The translations under genes were made by a program, and so were the position numbers. From positions 52,516,707 through 52,580,706 of the forward strand of contig CM060174.1 of assembly GCA_030549775.1 (NCBI GenBank): a stretch of DNA of 64,000 nt, read 5' to 3'. Every line of letters begins with the position of its first letter. Position 1 is the first letter of the stretch. This DNA comes from Tamarix chinensis (Eukaryota; Streptophyta; Magnoliopsida; Caryophyllales; Tamaricaceae). Below, in pieces: positions 23,325 through 34,820 of this stretch. The notes under the pieces were generated by a model that was given only the letters and a program-made list of their open reading frames with translations, was not told the origin of the DNA and did no database searches.

Positions 23325-23779
23325 TAGGGATGGCAATGGGGTGGGTCAAGGATGGGGACCGCATCCCCATCTTCGAACCCAATAAGAAAAATAATTCCCG
23401 AACTCGACTCAATCCCTACGGGATCAAATCTCCACACTCAACCCAATACCCGATCTATTTTCCATCCTCGATTTATTCCCCAACTTTGAAACCTGACCCG
23501 ATCCCCAAAATCCAACTTTATACCTGATCCTTGATCCCCGTTGCATCCCTAATCCTCAAGCCCTTTTTTTTATATTATAACTTTAGTTTATATTCTATAT
23601 ATATATATATATATATTCGGGGCGGGTTCGGGGATTGGGACCCCAAACTTGTCCTCAAAAAAATACCTATTAAGAATTCTTGAACTCGAACCCAATCGCC
23701 AAATTCTCTCTTCAAACCCAAACCCAAACGGGGAATCCCCAATGGGGACCCGAACCCACAAGAAAAATTGTCATCCCTA
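23325..23779. mobile_element. hAT-like MITE (455 bp) with perfect 8-bp target duplication
   Basis: The ends are inverted (TAGGGATGGCAATGGGG on the left; GTCATCCCTA on the right, whose complement is TAGGGATGAC). Both sides are flanked by AGGAAGTT (23317-23324 and 23780-23787). An 8-bp duplication with TAGGGATG-type ends fits the hAT superfamily. The body is G/C-rich runs of GGGG...CCCC words around a central TA repeat (23598-23616), with much internal inverted similarity. No coding capacity; it needs a transposase from elsewhere. Confidence 0.88.
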
Positions 23780-24509
23780 AGGAAGTTATGCCTATAATGT
23801 AAAATTAGGATTTCTTAAAAATATTATGGATGTATTCCTTAAGAACGACCTTGATAACTATACTATTGTGCCTTACATGTCTCAATTTCATATCAAATAA
23901 ATTATGAATACAATATTAATAAGTTAAAGTAGAAGATCACGACTCATGCTAAGGTATTTTATGGGTTTATTCTACTAGACAATAATAGTAGCTCAAGTGT
24001 ATTTTTTCCCGAAAGGTGTATCCATTTGTCTAGTGGATTAATAATAGTGGGGCCATAAAATAAAAATGAATGAGAATATAATTTGAAATAAGTAAATAAT
24101 GGATAAGACTTTAATTTTTTAAAGTGAAAGATTATATGAGTTAGGATCGATGGGTTATGTCCGTTCTACCACACGATAATAGAGGCTTAGGTGTGCTCTT
24201 CCCCAAGAGATGCTTTAAAAAGTTTTATCAGTTTAAGGATAGTGGCTAGGAGCATGCTCCCTAGTATATATTATGTTTATTCTATCGAATTATAAAAGAG
24301 GTTTAGGTGTGTTGTTTCTAAGAAGTGCTTTTGTCTGTTCCACTATATTAAGAATAGCGGGGGTCCCTAAAATTAACATAAAAAAATAGAATATGTCATA
24401 AATAATAATGAGATCTAAAATCAGTAATTACGCTGCATTATTTTATGTATCACACATGTATACTTATTCTCTAATATGAACTATGTAATTTTCTACATCA
24501 CTTACTCAA

Positions 24510-24561
24510 TACGTAGCCTGTTGATCATCCTTTTCATGGGCAATGTTCATTCCCATGAGTA
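24510..24561 (+). other. Conserved LTR double-hairpin block
   Basis: The second hairpin here is TGTTCAT-TCCC-ATGAGTA (24544-24561), seven pairs if G-U is allowed in RNA. TCATGGG/CCCATGA arms in the same block (24534-24557) form a perfect alternative 7-bp stem. Confidence 0.65.
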
Positions 24562-24957
24562 AACAACCCGCATGTTTATGTGTAGATCAATGAGGATTCA
24601 TAGGATGACTTTGCTGCATATTATGCCTTATGTGTGGAGGAGTGAGTTTATGTATCGGGTTGGGTGTAGAGTTATATTATCTAGTTATTATTGTTGATCG
24701 AATAACATTTTAGACCCTTAATCCCAATGTAACCCTTTTATGTATTTTGATACTACTGTTGTAGTATATGTCCAAACACATATCTCATTTTTTATTTATC
24801 ATGTTTTATGTTCTATTAGCTTATCCATGTGATTGATATAAGGATGGTATAATAAGACAGGCTTATACTACTTACAACAGTAACACCTAACTATTTTAGT
24901 ACCACGTTTCACATAAAAATGAAAATCTTTAATACTTAATTTTATGATATTACAAGT

Positions 24958-24969
24958 TGGTATCATAGC
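24958..24969 (+). other. Primer-binding site of Gypsy A (initiator Met tRNA)
   Basis: TGGTATCATAGC lies 3 bases after the 5' LTR end and differs at one base from the usual plant initiator-Met primer site. It fixes the 5' LTR boundary and the plus-strand orientation. Confidence 0.88.
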
Positions 24970-25199
24970 TTTTGTTTTGAAAACTGTGTTTTGTCTTCAA
25001 AAGTTTAGTTTTCAAATGATCCCTTCTTTGATTTTATCATTCTATTTCATGTTTTGAAAAACTTAATTCTTATAAAACATGTATTAACTTGTGAGGAATT
25101 GAGAATAGGTAATATAGGTGACCTTTTTTTAAGTGCTTATGTGTAATGTTTAATAGTAATCTAGGAACGATTATCCTAACACATTTTCTTTATTATAGC

Positions 25200-25824
25200 T
25201 AGCTCATTGTGGCCTTTAATGGTTGCATTGGCTATTTGGAGAAGCTTTTAAGAACTTCATTGAGTTTGTCTAATGTTCACTATCACCTCCTTAGCCTCAT
25301 CCTCAACCTCCACCATCACCTCTATATTACCCACACAAGGTTATTAGAGACAACTAGATTTGGAGGGTTATAGGACATCACCTACTAATCTATGCTAGTG
25401 ATGAGGACTCAGTATTCCAAGATGGATGGATTTTGGACATGGATAAGATATATGAGGTAGTTGATTGTCCACTTACTAGAAATGCAAGCATTGCATCCAT
25501 ATTTATTCGGGGAGCTACAGACACCTAGTGGGTACATTGCTATACTTTGGGAGGACTGTCAATATTCTAGGAGAAAATTAATATGATTCGTACTAATTTT
25601 TAACCTGGGAGTCTTAAGAAGGATAAGCTTAAGGAGTTCATGCAGTTGATATAGGGGAACATGACTATAAGGCTGAACTATGTGTAGTTCATATAGTTGT
25701 TGGTGTTTATTTTAGGTATAGCAGCTAGCTAGTTGACTATGGTGCATTGGTTTGATTAGGGACTCCATTTCAAAATTTTGATGATGATGGGTGTTAAGGA
25801 GTTATAGTACTTGGCCATAATATA
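25200..25824 (+). pseudogene. Gypsy A gag, part 1 (capsid region)
   Basis: A degenerate Retrotrans_gag-like region. Recognisable pieces include DMDKIYEVVDCPL, a segment with EKINMIRTNF, KKDKLKEFMQLI and GNMTIRLNY, in the order expected for Del/Tekay-type gag. Several stops and probable frameshifts are present. No certain start codon was found. The frame is cut at 25824 by a solo LTR and resumes at 31031. The product would have been the capsid protein that packages the element RNA. Confidence 0.75.
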
Positions 25825-27953
25825 TGTAATACACCAAAATTTTAAAACCTAAAATTTAATAATTAAGCCCCATTTGGAATATTTTAACATTTTAAATTAT
25901 TAATTTAATTATTTTGTAGACTTTTGGTTTATAAAAAATGGATATGATTATGTAATAAATCAGTATAAATATTTTGTTATTTTATCATACTTATTTCATT
26001 TAAAAAATTTCCAAACCCATATTTTACTAAAATTTTCCTTTTAAATTAATATATTAAAATTTAAATAAATTAATTTATTAAATTAATTTATCCATCTAAA
26101 TAATTAAGTACCTTTATTCTATATATATATATATATAATATTTTTATTTTTCCCTTTTTTCCTTTTTCTTTTTTTATTTCTTATTTTTTCCTTCTTTTTC
26201 CTCCCTTTTCCTTTTCTTCTTTCCTTCCTCCTTAGGCCACTCGACCTACCTCTTACCCCACTAAGCCTTGACCCCTCCTCTTCCTTCTCTTCTCCTTGCA
26301 TCGCCCTTTTTTCCCTATCTCCCTCACGCACATAGGCCAAACCTTCCTTCCCTTTCCTACCCAATAAAACTACAAGCCCCACTTCTCTTTCCTTCTTTTT
26401 CCCCCTTGAGTTGATTAAGCCATGCCTGCTTGCAACCAGCTGTAATCACTTACAACCCTTCCCTTATAACCCTGCTCTCCCTCTCCCTCTCTCCCTTTTC
26501 TCTTTCCCTTCCATTTTAAGCCAAACATAACCCCCCCTCACGTGCCTCTTTTGTTCCCTCCCTTCCCTGCCACCTTACACCCCGACCAATAGACTCTCCC
26601 CTTGCTACCACCTAGCCCGGCACCCCTACCTCCCCTCCTCTCCCACTTTTTTTTCTTCTTCTCCCTTACCCATTTCCTTCCCCTGAGTCCCTTCTTTCCC
26701 CTCTCTATAGATCCCCTCTTTTTCTTTCATTTCTTCTCCTCCCATCTCCCCTATTTTATATTGTCATCCTCAACTATTGCTTCTACCGCCCCACCAACAA
26801 CCACAACAACCCCTGGCCTCCACTACTTCCTCCCCACACAACCCAACAACCACCACTAGCCTCCTATAGCCACCTTCCTTTTCCTTTCTCTTTTCTTCCC
26901 CTTTTTAACCTCTATGCTACACCACTTCCCGCGCTTCCGTCTCCCCTCTTTTAGCGTTACCATAGCCACCCCTCAACCCCCCACAACCACCCCTACCACC
27001 AGCCTACCTCACTTTGGCTGAAAATCCCCTATAGCCCCTCCCTTTTTCTCCTCATTTCCCTTCCTTCTTATTCTTCTCCCTTCCTTGCACCCAATTTCCC
27101 AGCCCTATAGCCATCGTCTCCACCGCCCTAAGTTGTCGATCTTTAACCCCCGACCACTACCTAAAGCCCTACTCCATCCCTACACCCAGTTACCCCTCAC
27201 TCCTCTCCACAAGCCCTCTACCAAACCCCCAAAACCCTTACCCAAACCAACCATCCCCCTTTCTCCCATCTCCTCTTCTACCCTTTTTCCCCTCTTTATT
27301 TCATGCATGTAGCTCACTCTACTCATGCAGCGTGAGTGTTGCTGCATATTTTGAACTAACTAGTTAAGTTTTTAGAGGTATAAGAATAGTTAGCATTTAT
27401 ATGTATTTAATATGCTTTTGATAAAAAAATTATCCTTTTTAATTTTCTACTACTAATATGCTAGTTTGACATTATTTTTAGGTATAAGATTTCTAATCAA
27501 ATCTTAAACTCTTAACTGGGGTAACAGTAAGGTTTAATTATTGTGGGAAGTAAGGTAGCCATTATACCCTACTAAAATGTGTGTATATATGTATGCTAGC
27601 ACATTAGGGTTTTCAATTATGTCATGTGCATATTATGTGATGTTACGTATACTTTGATTTGTAGTATATGATGGTAGTTGAAATGAGAAGTATGTTATAT
27701 TACGTGTCATGTATAGAAATGATAGTTTAGGAAGGAGCCTTATTGTTAATAATAATCTTAAATGCATGTATATGACATGATAAGTTAATGTGACCATTTG
27801 TAACATAGATAATGCTAATATGAGCCCTTGGGGAATTTTAGTAATTTTTCTTATACAAAAGGTGTGGCCTAAATAAGTATGGTATTAATAATAAATAATA
27901 ATAATTGGTGGTGTTAGATGATGTATATGGACCAAGGGTGTTAATGTCTTATG

Positions 27954-28815
27954 TGGTAAGGGTATTTTAGTAAATTTATGATAAGAAGGGCAAACTGGTA
28001 ATTTATATGAATAAAAGGGGTAATATGGTAAATTAATAAGTAAGAAGGGTGTTGTGGTAAATCTGGCATGAAAAGGGGATAACTTGGTAGTTTTATAAGT
28101 ATAAAGGAGGTTTGGTAAGTTAACTAAATGAGAAGGGTATTTTGGTAATTTTAGCAAATAAGGGGTGACTTTGTAATTTTATAAACATAAGGGGGTAAAA
28201 TGGTAAATTAATATGTAAGAAGGGTATTTTGGTAATTTGGCATAAAAGAAGGGTAACTTTGTAATTTTGTGAGTAAAAGGGGTAAAAGGGTAATTTAGTA
28301 GGTAAGAGGGGGTACTTTGGTAATTTGGTACAAAAAGGGCAATTTGGTAATTTTAATATGTATGAAGGGTAATTTGGGAGTTTAGCTAACCAAAAGGGCA
28401 ATTTGGTAATTTTAACAAGTGTAAAGGGTAATTTGGTAATTTAACTAACCAAAAGAGAAAATTGGTAATTTAATAAGTATGGAGGGTAATTTGGTAAATT
28501 AACTAACTAAGAGGGTAATTTAGTAATTTTAACAAGTGTGAAGGGCATTTTAAGTATAAAGGACAATTTGGTAATTTAACAAACTAGAATGGTAATATGG
28601 TAATTTAACAAGTATGAAGGTTAAAGTTGGTAATTTAATAAGTATGGAGGTTAAATTAGTAGTTAAACAAATACAAAGGATATTTTGGTAATTATACAAG
28701 TTTGAAGGGGTAATCTAGTAATTTGGTAAGTAAAAAGGGGTAACTTGGTAACTTTATAAACAAGGAGTATTTTTGTAATTTTATAAGTATGAATGTGTAA
28801 ATCGGTAATTTGCAT
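27954..28815 (+). repeat. ~30-bp minisatellite (GGGTAATTTGGTAATTT...)
   Basis: About 28 imperfect copies of a roughly 30-bp unit, of form AAGGGTAATTTGGTAATTT followed by a variable AAC-rich part. On the minus strand it reads as a ~10-residue repeat (KLPNCPF-like), which explains the open frames there. Single-copy counterparts (AAGGGTGACTTGGTTATTATGG at 33617, AAAGTCATTTTGGTCATTATGG at 7748) occupy the same LTR position in relatives. Confidence 0.92.
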
Positions 28816-29746
28816 ATAACATAGCAATGGAATTAATAAGCCTCCATAATAAGACATAAGTGATATTAAATAATAGGATAAGGGTTATAGCCTTAGTATC
28901 GCTTGTTTAAGTATAAACATGTATATTATAAAGATAATGGTATTTCGGTAAATCGGTGAATATTATAAGTATAATGCATGGTGTAGGGTTTAATGGGTAA
29001 TTAAGGGAATGATATGATGTTTATTTCGCAATCTTGCAAAAGGTACCTTAGTTGTTAATTATGTATGAAAATGTGTGCTGGATGTGCTAAAAGTATATGT
29101 TAGGGTTTATACGTTCAATGATTCCTTGGTATGGAGTACTTGATTCTATGAATAGTATTATAATATGTTATGATAACCTCTTATGGCATGTGAATAAATG
29201 GAAATAATTTCTATAATGAAATTAAAGGATAAAAGGAAGCCTTAGCCTTAATGGTATTTTAGTTATTTTAACCTAAGGTGCCCGAGTATAAGAATTGGAA
29301 CCTAAGTTGACCTTAGTGGACTATTTAAGTTAACATGGAAAATAATATAAATAAGGATTTCTTAGTAATACCAGAAACAAATAGAAACGATTAAATATGT
29401 GATTGTTGTGTTTCTCATGGTCATTTTAATTAAGACACTAATAATTAAAGTGGAAGACCTCGAGATTAGGAATGGTGGCTCTTTAGGGGTCGCTACCCTA
29501 AAGACGTGGTTTAGCCTACGAGTTTTTTAGATTTTGCTAGTGTACCTTAGTGCCCTGACAAGGCCCTACATCTTACTTTATTTAGCTTTATAGACCTATT
29601 TAGGGGGTATACATACTTATGGATTAGGCGTCCTTCTCGGTAGGGTACTGTGTGTCCTCATGCACCAGTGCAACCAGGGTATCTTTACATCCCTAGGTTG
29701 ATGGTTGGAGGATACTATGTTGCTTGTATGTGCCAGTATGACTGGT

Positions 29747-30105
29747 CACTACCCCAAAAAGTAGTTTTAATAACGGTTTTCAACCGTTATTAAAATGCCC
29801 GTTATTAAATCTTTAATAACGGTTCATAACCGTTATCAAAAATATAAAAAACCCGCCAATATGAGCATAAACTTTATGTTTAATGACGATTTTTAAGAAA
29901 AACCGTTATTAAAAAAGAGGGTTTTAATAACGGTTATACAAAAACTGTTGTTAAAACATCATCCAATTACACTTTCTGACATTATTTAGGCATTTATTAA
30001 ACCCTAATATGTATTAAATGAGCATAAATTTGAGATTAAATGTACATTTTTAATAACGGTTATGATGAAAACCGTTATTAAAACCTATGTTTAATAATGC
30101 AATAT
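29747..30105. mobile_element. CACTA-type transposon end fragment with AACGGTT inverted repeats
   Basis: It begins CACTACCCCAAAAAG after GGT and is packed with copies of TTTTAATAACGGTT and its complement. One pair forms a perfect 14-bp stem with a TTC loop (29765-29795). Further pairs lie at about 29811-29840, 29895-29960 and 30046-30085. CACTA elements carry such short subterminal repeats as transposase-binding sites. No opposite CACTA terminus or 3-bp duplication was found, so it is probably truncated; LTR sequence resumes near 30106. Confidence 0.55.
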
Positions 30106-30149
30106 GGAAAAATACTAATCACTTATAGTGGAACATCAAGTGAGTTGGG

Positions 30150-30300
30150 GCTAGACCGATCCACCAGCGAGAATAGTGGCCAAAAGCACTTTTCCCTTAA
30201 TATTAATCCATCAGTGAATAATAGTGGCCAGGTATATTCTGCCTTGGGTGTTTTCGATCCACTAGCTATAATAGTGGGGTTTCCGTACTCACATGAATAT
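30150..30300 (+). repeat. CCAC...GTGG repeat block in LTR
   Basis: Three copies: GATCCACCAGCGAGAATAGTGG, ATCCATCAGTGAATAATAGTGG and GATCCACTAGCTATAATAGTGG (written with small differences), each about 48 bases apart. Confidence 0.8.
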
Positions 30301-30591
30301 AATTTGAGAGATGATGTTGAATAATGTTTGATTAGTGGCTTAAGACAAAAAGTGTTACTTTCATCCTTATGATCTATTAATATAATATAAGTGTAGCCTT
30401 GGCGCCTGTCACTCTTGTTAAGTGCTAGAGATGCTAAGCAAATGGACTTCGTGTTATACAAATCTTATTGGTTGATGTGTATAATCATTCTTATGTGGCT
30501 ATGATTATTTATATACTCGTGTATGATATTGTATTTACATTTGTTTTTGTATGATGTGTTGCATATGGGCCTTGCCTTTTAGTTTAATATA

Positions 30592-30655
30592 ATAAGTTAC
30601 TATACTATAGTACTAAAGGGTTCTGTTTGTGGACCCCTGCCTATTTAATAGGTAG
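30592..30655 (+). other. Conserved LTR hairpin block, diverged copy
   Basis: At the position matching the hairpin block of other LTRs there is CTGCCTAT-TTA-ATAGGTAG (30637-30655), an 8-bp stem with one G-T pair. The sequence differs from the other copies but the folding is kept. An ACTATA-CTATAGT palindrome precedes it. Confidence 0.6.
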
Positions 30656-31030
30656 TGTCCCTTACAGGTTAGTTACAGCTTTTATTCAAGCCGTTATTAG
30701 GTAAGAGCATAAGGATTATCCGAGAAGCTTTTCAAGGTTTCGCTTTTAACCTCATTATTTCTTTGTTAAATGATTTTACTCTTATAACCACTAATAGTGT
30801 GTTTTATCTCTTGTATTGAACCTAACACACTACTCTGATTTAAAGGAATGTTTGAATGTTTAAATTGTGTTTTGTTCGTTTTTAGCCTTAGCACTTGGTA
30901 CTAGAACGGTAGGAGGAAACTTGTCAGGTACTAAGTGTGGTGGTAGCATCCCCAAAATTTACTATTTTTCTTTTGCTTAACTTCTAATTAAAATAAAATT
31001 TTTTAAGTAGTGAATTTTGAGGGTGTTATA

Positions 31031-31469
31031 GTGTATGAGTGAGTGTGTTGCAGCTACCATGATTTAGGAGCAGGCTTCAATTTTGGATAGAAGGAAGCAA
31101 GAGGCATAAGGTTCTAGAGGAAGGATCTTGTTTTAGGGACGTGGACCTCCAAGGTTCTCATAGAGGGGCTAGTTCCAGTCGCACGATGATCTATTTTGAC
31201 ACTAGGTTTAGATGGGTGGTCATAGCAGATCTGTAGGAAAAGCTGATGCACTTCATCTATAGTTTTCATAGTCAGGATCATTAAAGGCGACACTAGCAGG
31301 ACACCCCTATTCTATCTAGGGCGTGTTGTTAGTAGGAACATCAATAATTTGAGTGCTAGTTTCAGTATGGTTAGTTTTAGTAGCAACGACCACTCATACC
31401 TCAACAACAAGCCTATCTATAATGGGCCTACAAACCACAACAATAGCACGAGTAGAGGCCACATGTACC
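31031..31469 (+). pseudogene. Gypsy A gag, part 2 (after capsid)
   Basis: gag continues after the solo LTR with a basic, Ser/Gly-rich stretch (for example KEARG, GTWTSKV), typical of the region between capsid and zinc knuckle. Stops are frequent, and I could not identify a complete CCHC knuckle. It is cut again at 31469 by a second solo LTR. Confidence 0.6.
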
Positions 31470-32119
31470 TATAATACCCCAAAATTTTGCTTAATCTAAT
31501 CCTGCTTCATTAGCGCCCCAATCTAATGATAATCTCAATAAACCTTATGTTAGCTTTAACCTATCCTTAATCCTGAAACTTTAACTGATTCCAAAAACCT
31601 TAACTTTGGTAAACTGAAATTATTAAACCAAAATCAAAGCTGCTAAAATTTCCACTAATCCTAATTACCTTTGACTAATCTAAAATTATCCTAAACTAAT
31701 CCCCCAAACCTTTCTCATTTCTTATCTTTTCCTTTTTCCTTTTCTTTTCTTTCCTTCTTCTCCTTCTCCCACCAACCTCAAGTCACAACTCTTGAATCTG
31801 CCCACTTGCACCATCCACTTACACAATCACCTCGCCTCCTTTCTTCTTTTCTTCTTCTCCTTTTTCATCCTTATCTCTACAGACCTGCACCCTGTTGCAC
31901 ACCCATCTCTCCCCTTCCATTCTTATTCTTCTCACGCAACACTTCCATCAACTATCACCACCCTCAACCTGCAACCATTACCCTACCCTAACCATCCCTT
32001 GCAACTATCACCCTCACCCTCCACCTACACAATCACCATCATCACCGTCGCATGACTGCACCCTCCCCCTGTTCTTTTTCTTCTTTCTAACTCACACCAC
32101 ACACAAACACACACACATG

Positions 32120-32123
<4 letters not shown>

Positions 32124-32152
<29 letters not shown>
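32124..32152. repeat. (TA)n repeat, possible LTR TATA region
   Basis: About 14 TA units about 660 bases into the LTR, at roughly the place where other LTRs here have TATATATA or TATAAATA. Confidence 0.8.
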
Positions 32153-32156
<4 letters not shown>

Positions 32157-32233
32157 CCTCACACTCTCCCTATTTCTCTTTTGTTTTACCTCACTCTACT
32201 AATATTTATGCCAAAGAGCCATTACAGAACTCC

Positions 32234-32443
32234 CTCTTCTTCTTCTTCTTCTTCTTCTTCTTCTTCTTCTTCTTCTTCTTCTTCTTCTTCTTCTTCTTCT
32301 TCTTCTTCTTCTTCTTCTTTCTTCTTCTTCTTCTTCTTCTTCTTCTTCTTCTTCTTCTTCTTCTTCTTCTTCTTCTTCTTCTTCTTCTTCTTCTTCTTCT
32401 TCTTCTTCTTCTTCTTCTTCTTCTTCTTCTTCTTCTTCTTCTT
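32234..32443. repeat. (CTT)n microsatellite, 210 bp
   Basis: About 70 CTT units with a single one-base interruption near 32319. It gives a long pure pyrimidine strand and a pure purine strand. The poly-Leu, poly-Phe, poly-Ser and Arg/Lys-rich open frames over it are artefacts of the repeat. Confidence 0.97.
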
Positions 32444-34199
32444 TTTCTCCTTCCTTTCCCTATTTTGGCTTCTACACTGCTGTCTCCCCCACCATGCACC
32501 ACCTTGGCCCCCACTCGTTGCCCTTTTACTGGTGGACCGACCACCAAAGTCGCCCTAACCTTCCCCCTCTCCATCGTTGGCCATTACTGCTGACCACCAC
32601 CTATTTTTCCTTTTTCTTCCTCTCATGTGTTGTAGCGTCGTAGAGTACATGACCGGTGCACCGTCTGTTTCACAGCCATACAATGCTTAAATCCCTTGCT
32701 GTACAATTATGCAACCCCCGCACCATTTGACCATATATAATTTTTCCTCTTGGCTTGATTCTACACGGCCATGCAACCTCATTCCTTACTACCTGGTTAC
32801 GCATCTTGTTTTCTCTCGACCAGAAGCTATACCGTCTACTGCACGGTCGTGCAACCTCTTTCCTTTAGTTGTGCATCCCTATTTTCACCCCCAAACCTCA
32901 AGTAAACACCATAAAAATTTATCCATAGCTCCACCACACATTCCTCTACACATCCACACATCTCAAGCTCCCATTTGACTATGGTTATACCTACTTTTAC
33001 CCTCCTTACCTTGATTTTCCCCTTTAGTTTAACTCTTTGATCCTAAGCATAATTTTATTATTTTTGTAGGTGATATTCCAGTAGCTTCAAAGGAGGAAGT
33101 CTAGGATTTGTGTGCTTAGAGCCTGGTGTCTTAGTTGGTAAGGATACTATTCGATGCTTAGGACTTTTGATGATATTTGCTTGTATGGCTAAATGTGTCT
33201 TTCATGATATTGTTGCTATATTGTGTATCATATGTTGATATTGATAATTGTGATTATATGAATGTTATGATTTGTGATGATAATATCATATTTGTGACAA
33301 TACATCCTATGGTATGAAATATGGGTTGAATGAGGATAATGTCCTATTTGTGAAAATATATCTTAAGGTATGAAATATACGTTGAATGATGATAATTTCA
33401 TATTTGTGAAAATATAATTTAAGGTATGAAATATGGGTCAAATAATGATAATGTCATATTTGTGAAATTATATCTTAAGTCATGAAATGTGGGTTGAATG
33501 ACTTGTGGTAAATGGGCTTAAGGTCTCTTGTGAGGTACAATGATAAATGAGGACTTGAAGAAATAATATGTATGGAAGGTATAAGATTCTATAAAATAAA
33601 GATGTTAATTATGCTTAAAGGGTGACTTGGTTATTATGGGATATTAAATAAGTTTTGGTAATTTATGTGCTAGGAGGTTTCAATTATAATAATAATAATA
33701 ATAATAACTTGAGTAATTCATGGAAGTATTATCATTATTTGGGGTTCATAAATGTCTAATAGTAACTTTAGGGCAAGCTATCTTGAAATATTAATATTAT
33801 TATTCCATGTTTAGGGTTTAAAGGTTATCTATTGGAATTAGAAGTCATGAAAATTTCAAGGGAAGTGTTATGACAACTCTATGGAATATAGTCTTGGGTA
33901 CTTCAGTGACTAATATACTATAATGAAATTATTAAAGGAAAACTCATGGGAATTAAGTTGTGGATTTGGGAATGATACTAATGATGGGATTTAGGTTATG
34001 ACATTATATAATTTGAGTAGAACAACCAAAATGGGAGAATGAACACTAAAGGAAGTGTAATTAGGATTTGATAGGACTTAAGGATTTGGACCTATATTAT
34101 ATGCCCGAGAATCAATCTTAAATAAGATACTAATTACTTAAAGTGAAAGATCACGGAAGTAGGGCCATGGTGATTATTTTGCTAAACCTATATATATGT

Positions 34200-34600
34200 A
34201 TTCCCATTCTATTGGATAGAATAGTGGTTCGGGAGCATTCTGCCCTAAGATGATGTTTTTAATCTCCATTTCACCAAAAAGAATAGTGGGTTGGGTGTGT
34301 TGTCCCTGAGAAGTTTCAAACCGTTCCACTGGTTAAGAATAGTGAGGTCCCTACTCATCATGAAATAAAACATATCTTTATAACCTATGGGAAAATTATT
34401 AATGATTTATAGTGGAAGAATACATGAGTTTGGACCAGAGTGATATATTCCCATTCCACTAAGTAGAATAGTGACTTGGGAGCGTTCTGCCCTAAGAAGA
34501 TGTTTTTAACCTCCATTTCACTAAAAAGAATAGTGGCTCGGGTGTGTTGTCCCTGAGAGTTTCAGATCGTTCCACGAGTTTAAGAATAGTGGGGTTCCTG
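34200..34600 (+). repeat. CCAC...GTGG repeat block, itself duplicated
   Basis: Six motif copies (near 34203, 34267, 34322, 34453, 34513 and 34570) arranged as two successive sets of three. Each set runs CATTCTATT/CATTTCAC/GTTCCAC before AGAATAGTG, so a roughly 250-bp unit was duplicated in tandem. Confidence 0.8.
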
Positions 34601-34759
34601 TACTCAACGTATATAAAATAATGAAAATGGACTATACTTAATAAAAAGATTTGGATCGTAATATGCCTTATGAGATGTTCATTTACTTGGTTATATTCCT
34701 TTATTATCTAATGTGGAAGCATGTGCTATTTGTGTTCCTATTTTGATAGTATTGTTCCC

Positions 34760-34820
34760 TTACTCAATACATAGCATACTGACTACCCGTTTTATGGCTG
34801 CTGCTCATTCCTACTAGCAG
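34760..34820 (+). other. Conserved LTR double-hairpin block, weakened copy
   Basis: CTGCTCAT-TCCT-ACTAGCAG (34801-34820) keeps the outer five pairs of the stem and loses the inner ones. The first hairpin is also weakened (AATACATAGCATACT). Confidence 0.6.

Larger units (their letters stand above)
21187..24954 (+). repeat. 5' LTR of Gypsy A (3,768 bp)
   Basis: It starts TGTAATACCCC, ends TTATGATATTACA and is directly followed by a primer-binding site. It contains a pyrimidine-rich upstream tract (21420-22230), a TATATATATAG promoter-like sequence (about 21702), the AAGGAGGCAGGATAGGATAT block (about 22465), a hAT-like MITE (23325-23779), CCAC...GTGG-type repeats (24020-24370) and the hairpin block (24510-24561). 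The gain from the MITE is 463 bp including its duplication. Confidence 0.9.
25825..31030 (+). mobile_element. Solo LTR inserted in Gypsy A gag (5,206 bp)
   Basis: It starts TGTAATACACCAAAATTTT and ends TGAATTTTGAGGGTGTTATA. Flanking 5-mers are ATATA (25820-25824) and GTGTA (31031-31035), which agree at three of five positions: a decayed duplication at best. gag sequence stops on the left and resumes on the right, which supports the boundaries. It is longer than its relatives because it contains a ~30-bp minisatellite (27954-28815) and a CACTA-end fragment (29747-30105). The upstream tract (26150-27310) is extremely C/T-rich; the Pro-rich frames on it are artefacts. Confidence 0.85.

Noticed and set aside
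26602..27312. Pro/Ser/Thr-rich frames resembling extensin-like cell-wall proteins
   Set aside because: They follow from the C/T-rich upstream part of a solo LTR. Similar frames occur in every LTR of the family at the same place.
28120..28401. Repeat protein with ~10-residue KLPN..PF units on the minus strand
   Set aside because: It exactly mirrors the ~30-bp minisatellite, and frames break wherever unit length changes.
27954..28815. CRISPR-like array of repeats and variable spacers
   Set aside because: Units are imperfect and contiguous, spacers are not unique, and the context is a plant LTR retrotransposon.
30106..30140. ATAGTG at 30124 as the right terminus of the CACTA fragment
   Set aside because: The bases match normal LTR sequence (ACTAATTACTTAAAGTG at 34130), and the flanking trinucleotides do not match.
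31895..32593. Open frames of 122-232 codons over the CTT array (poly-Leu, poly-Phe, poly-Ser and an Arg/Lys-rich one)
   Set aside because: They are translations of a microsatellite in different frames, flanked by pyrimidine-rich LTR sequence; no domain and no independent start context.
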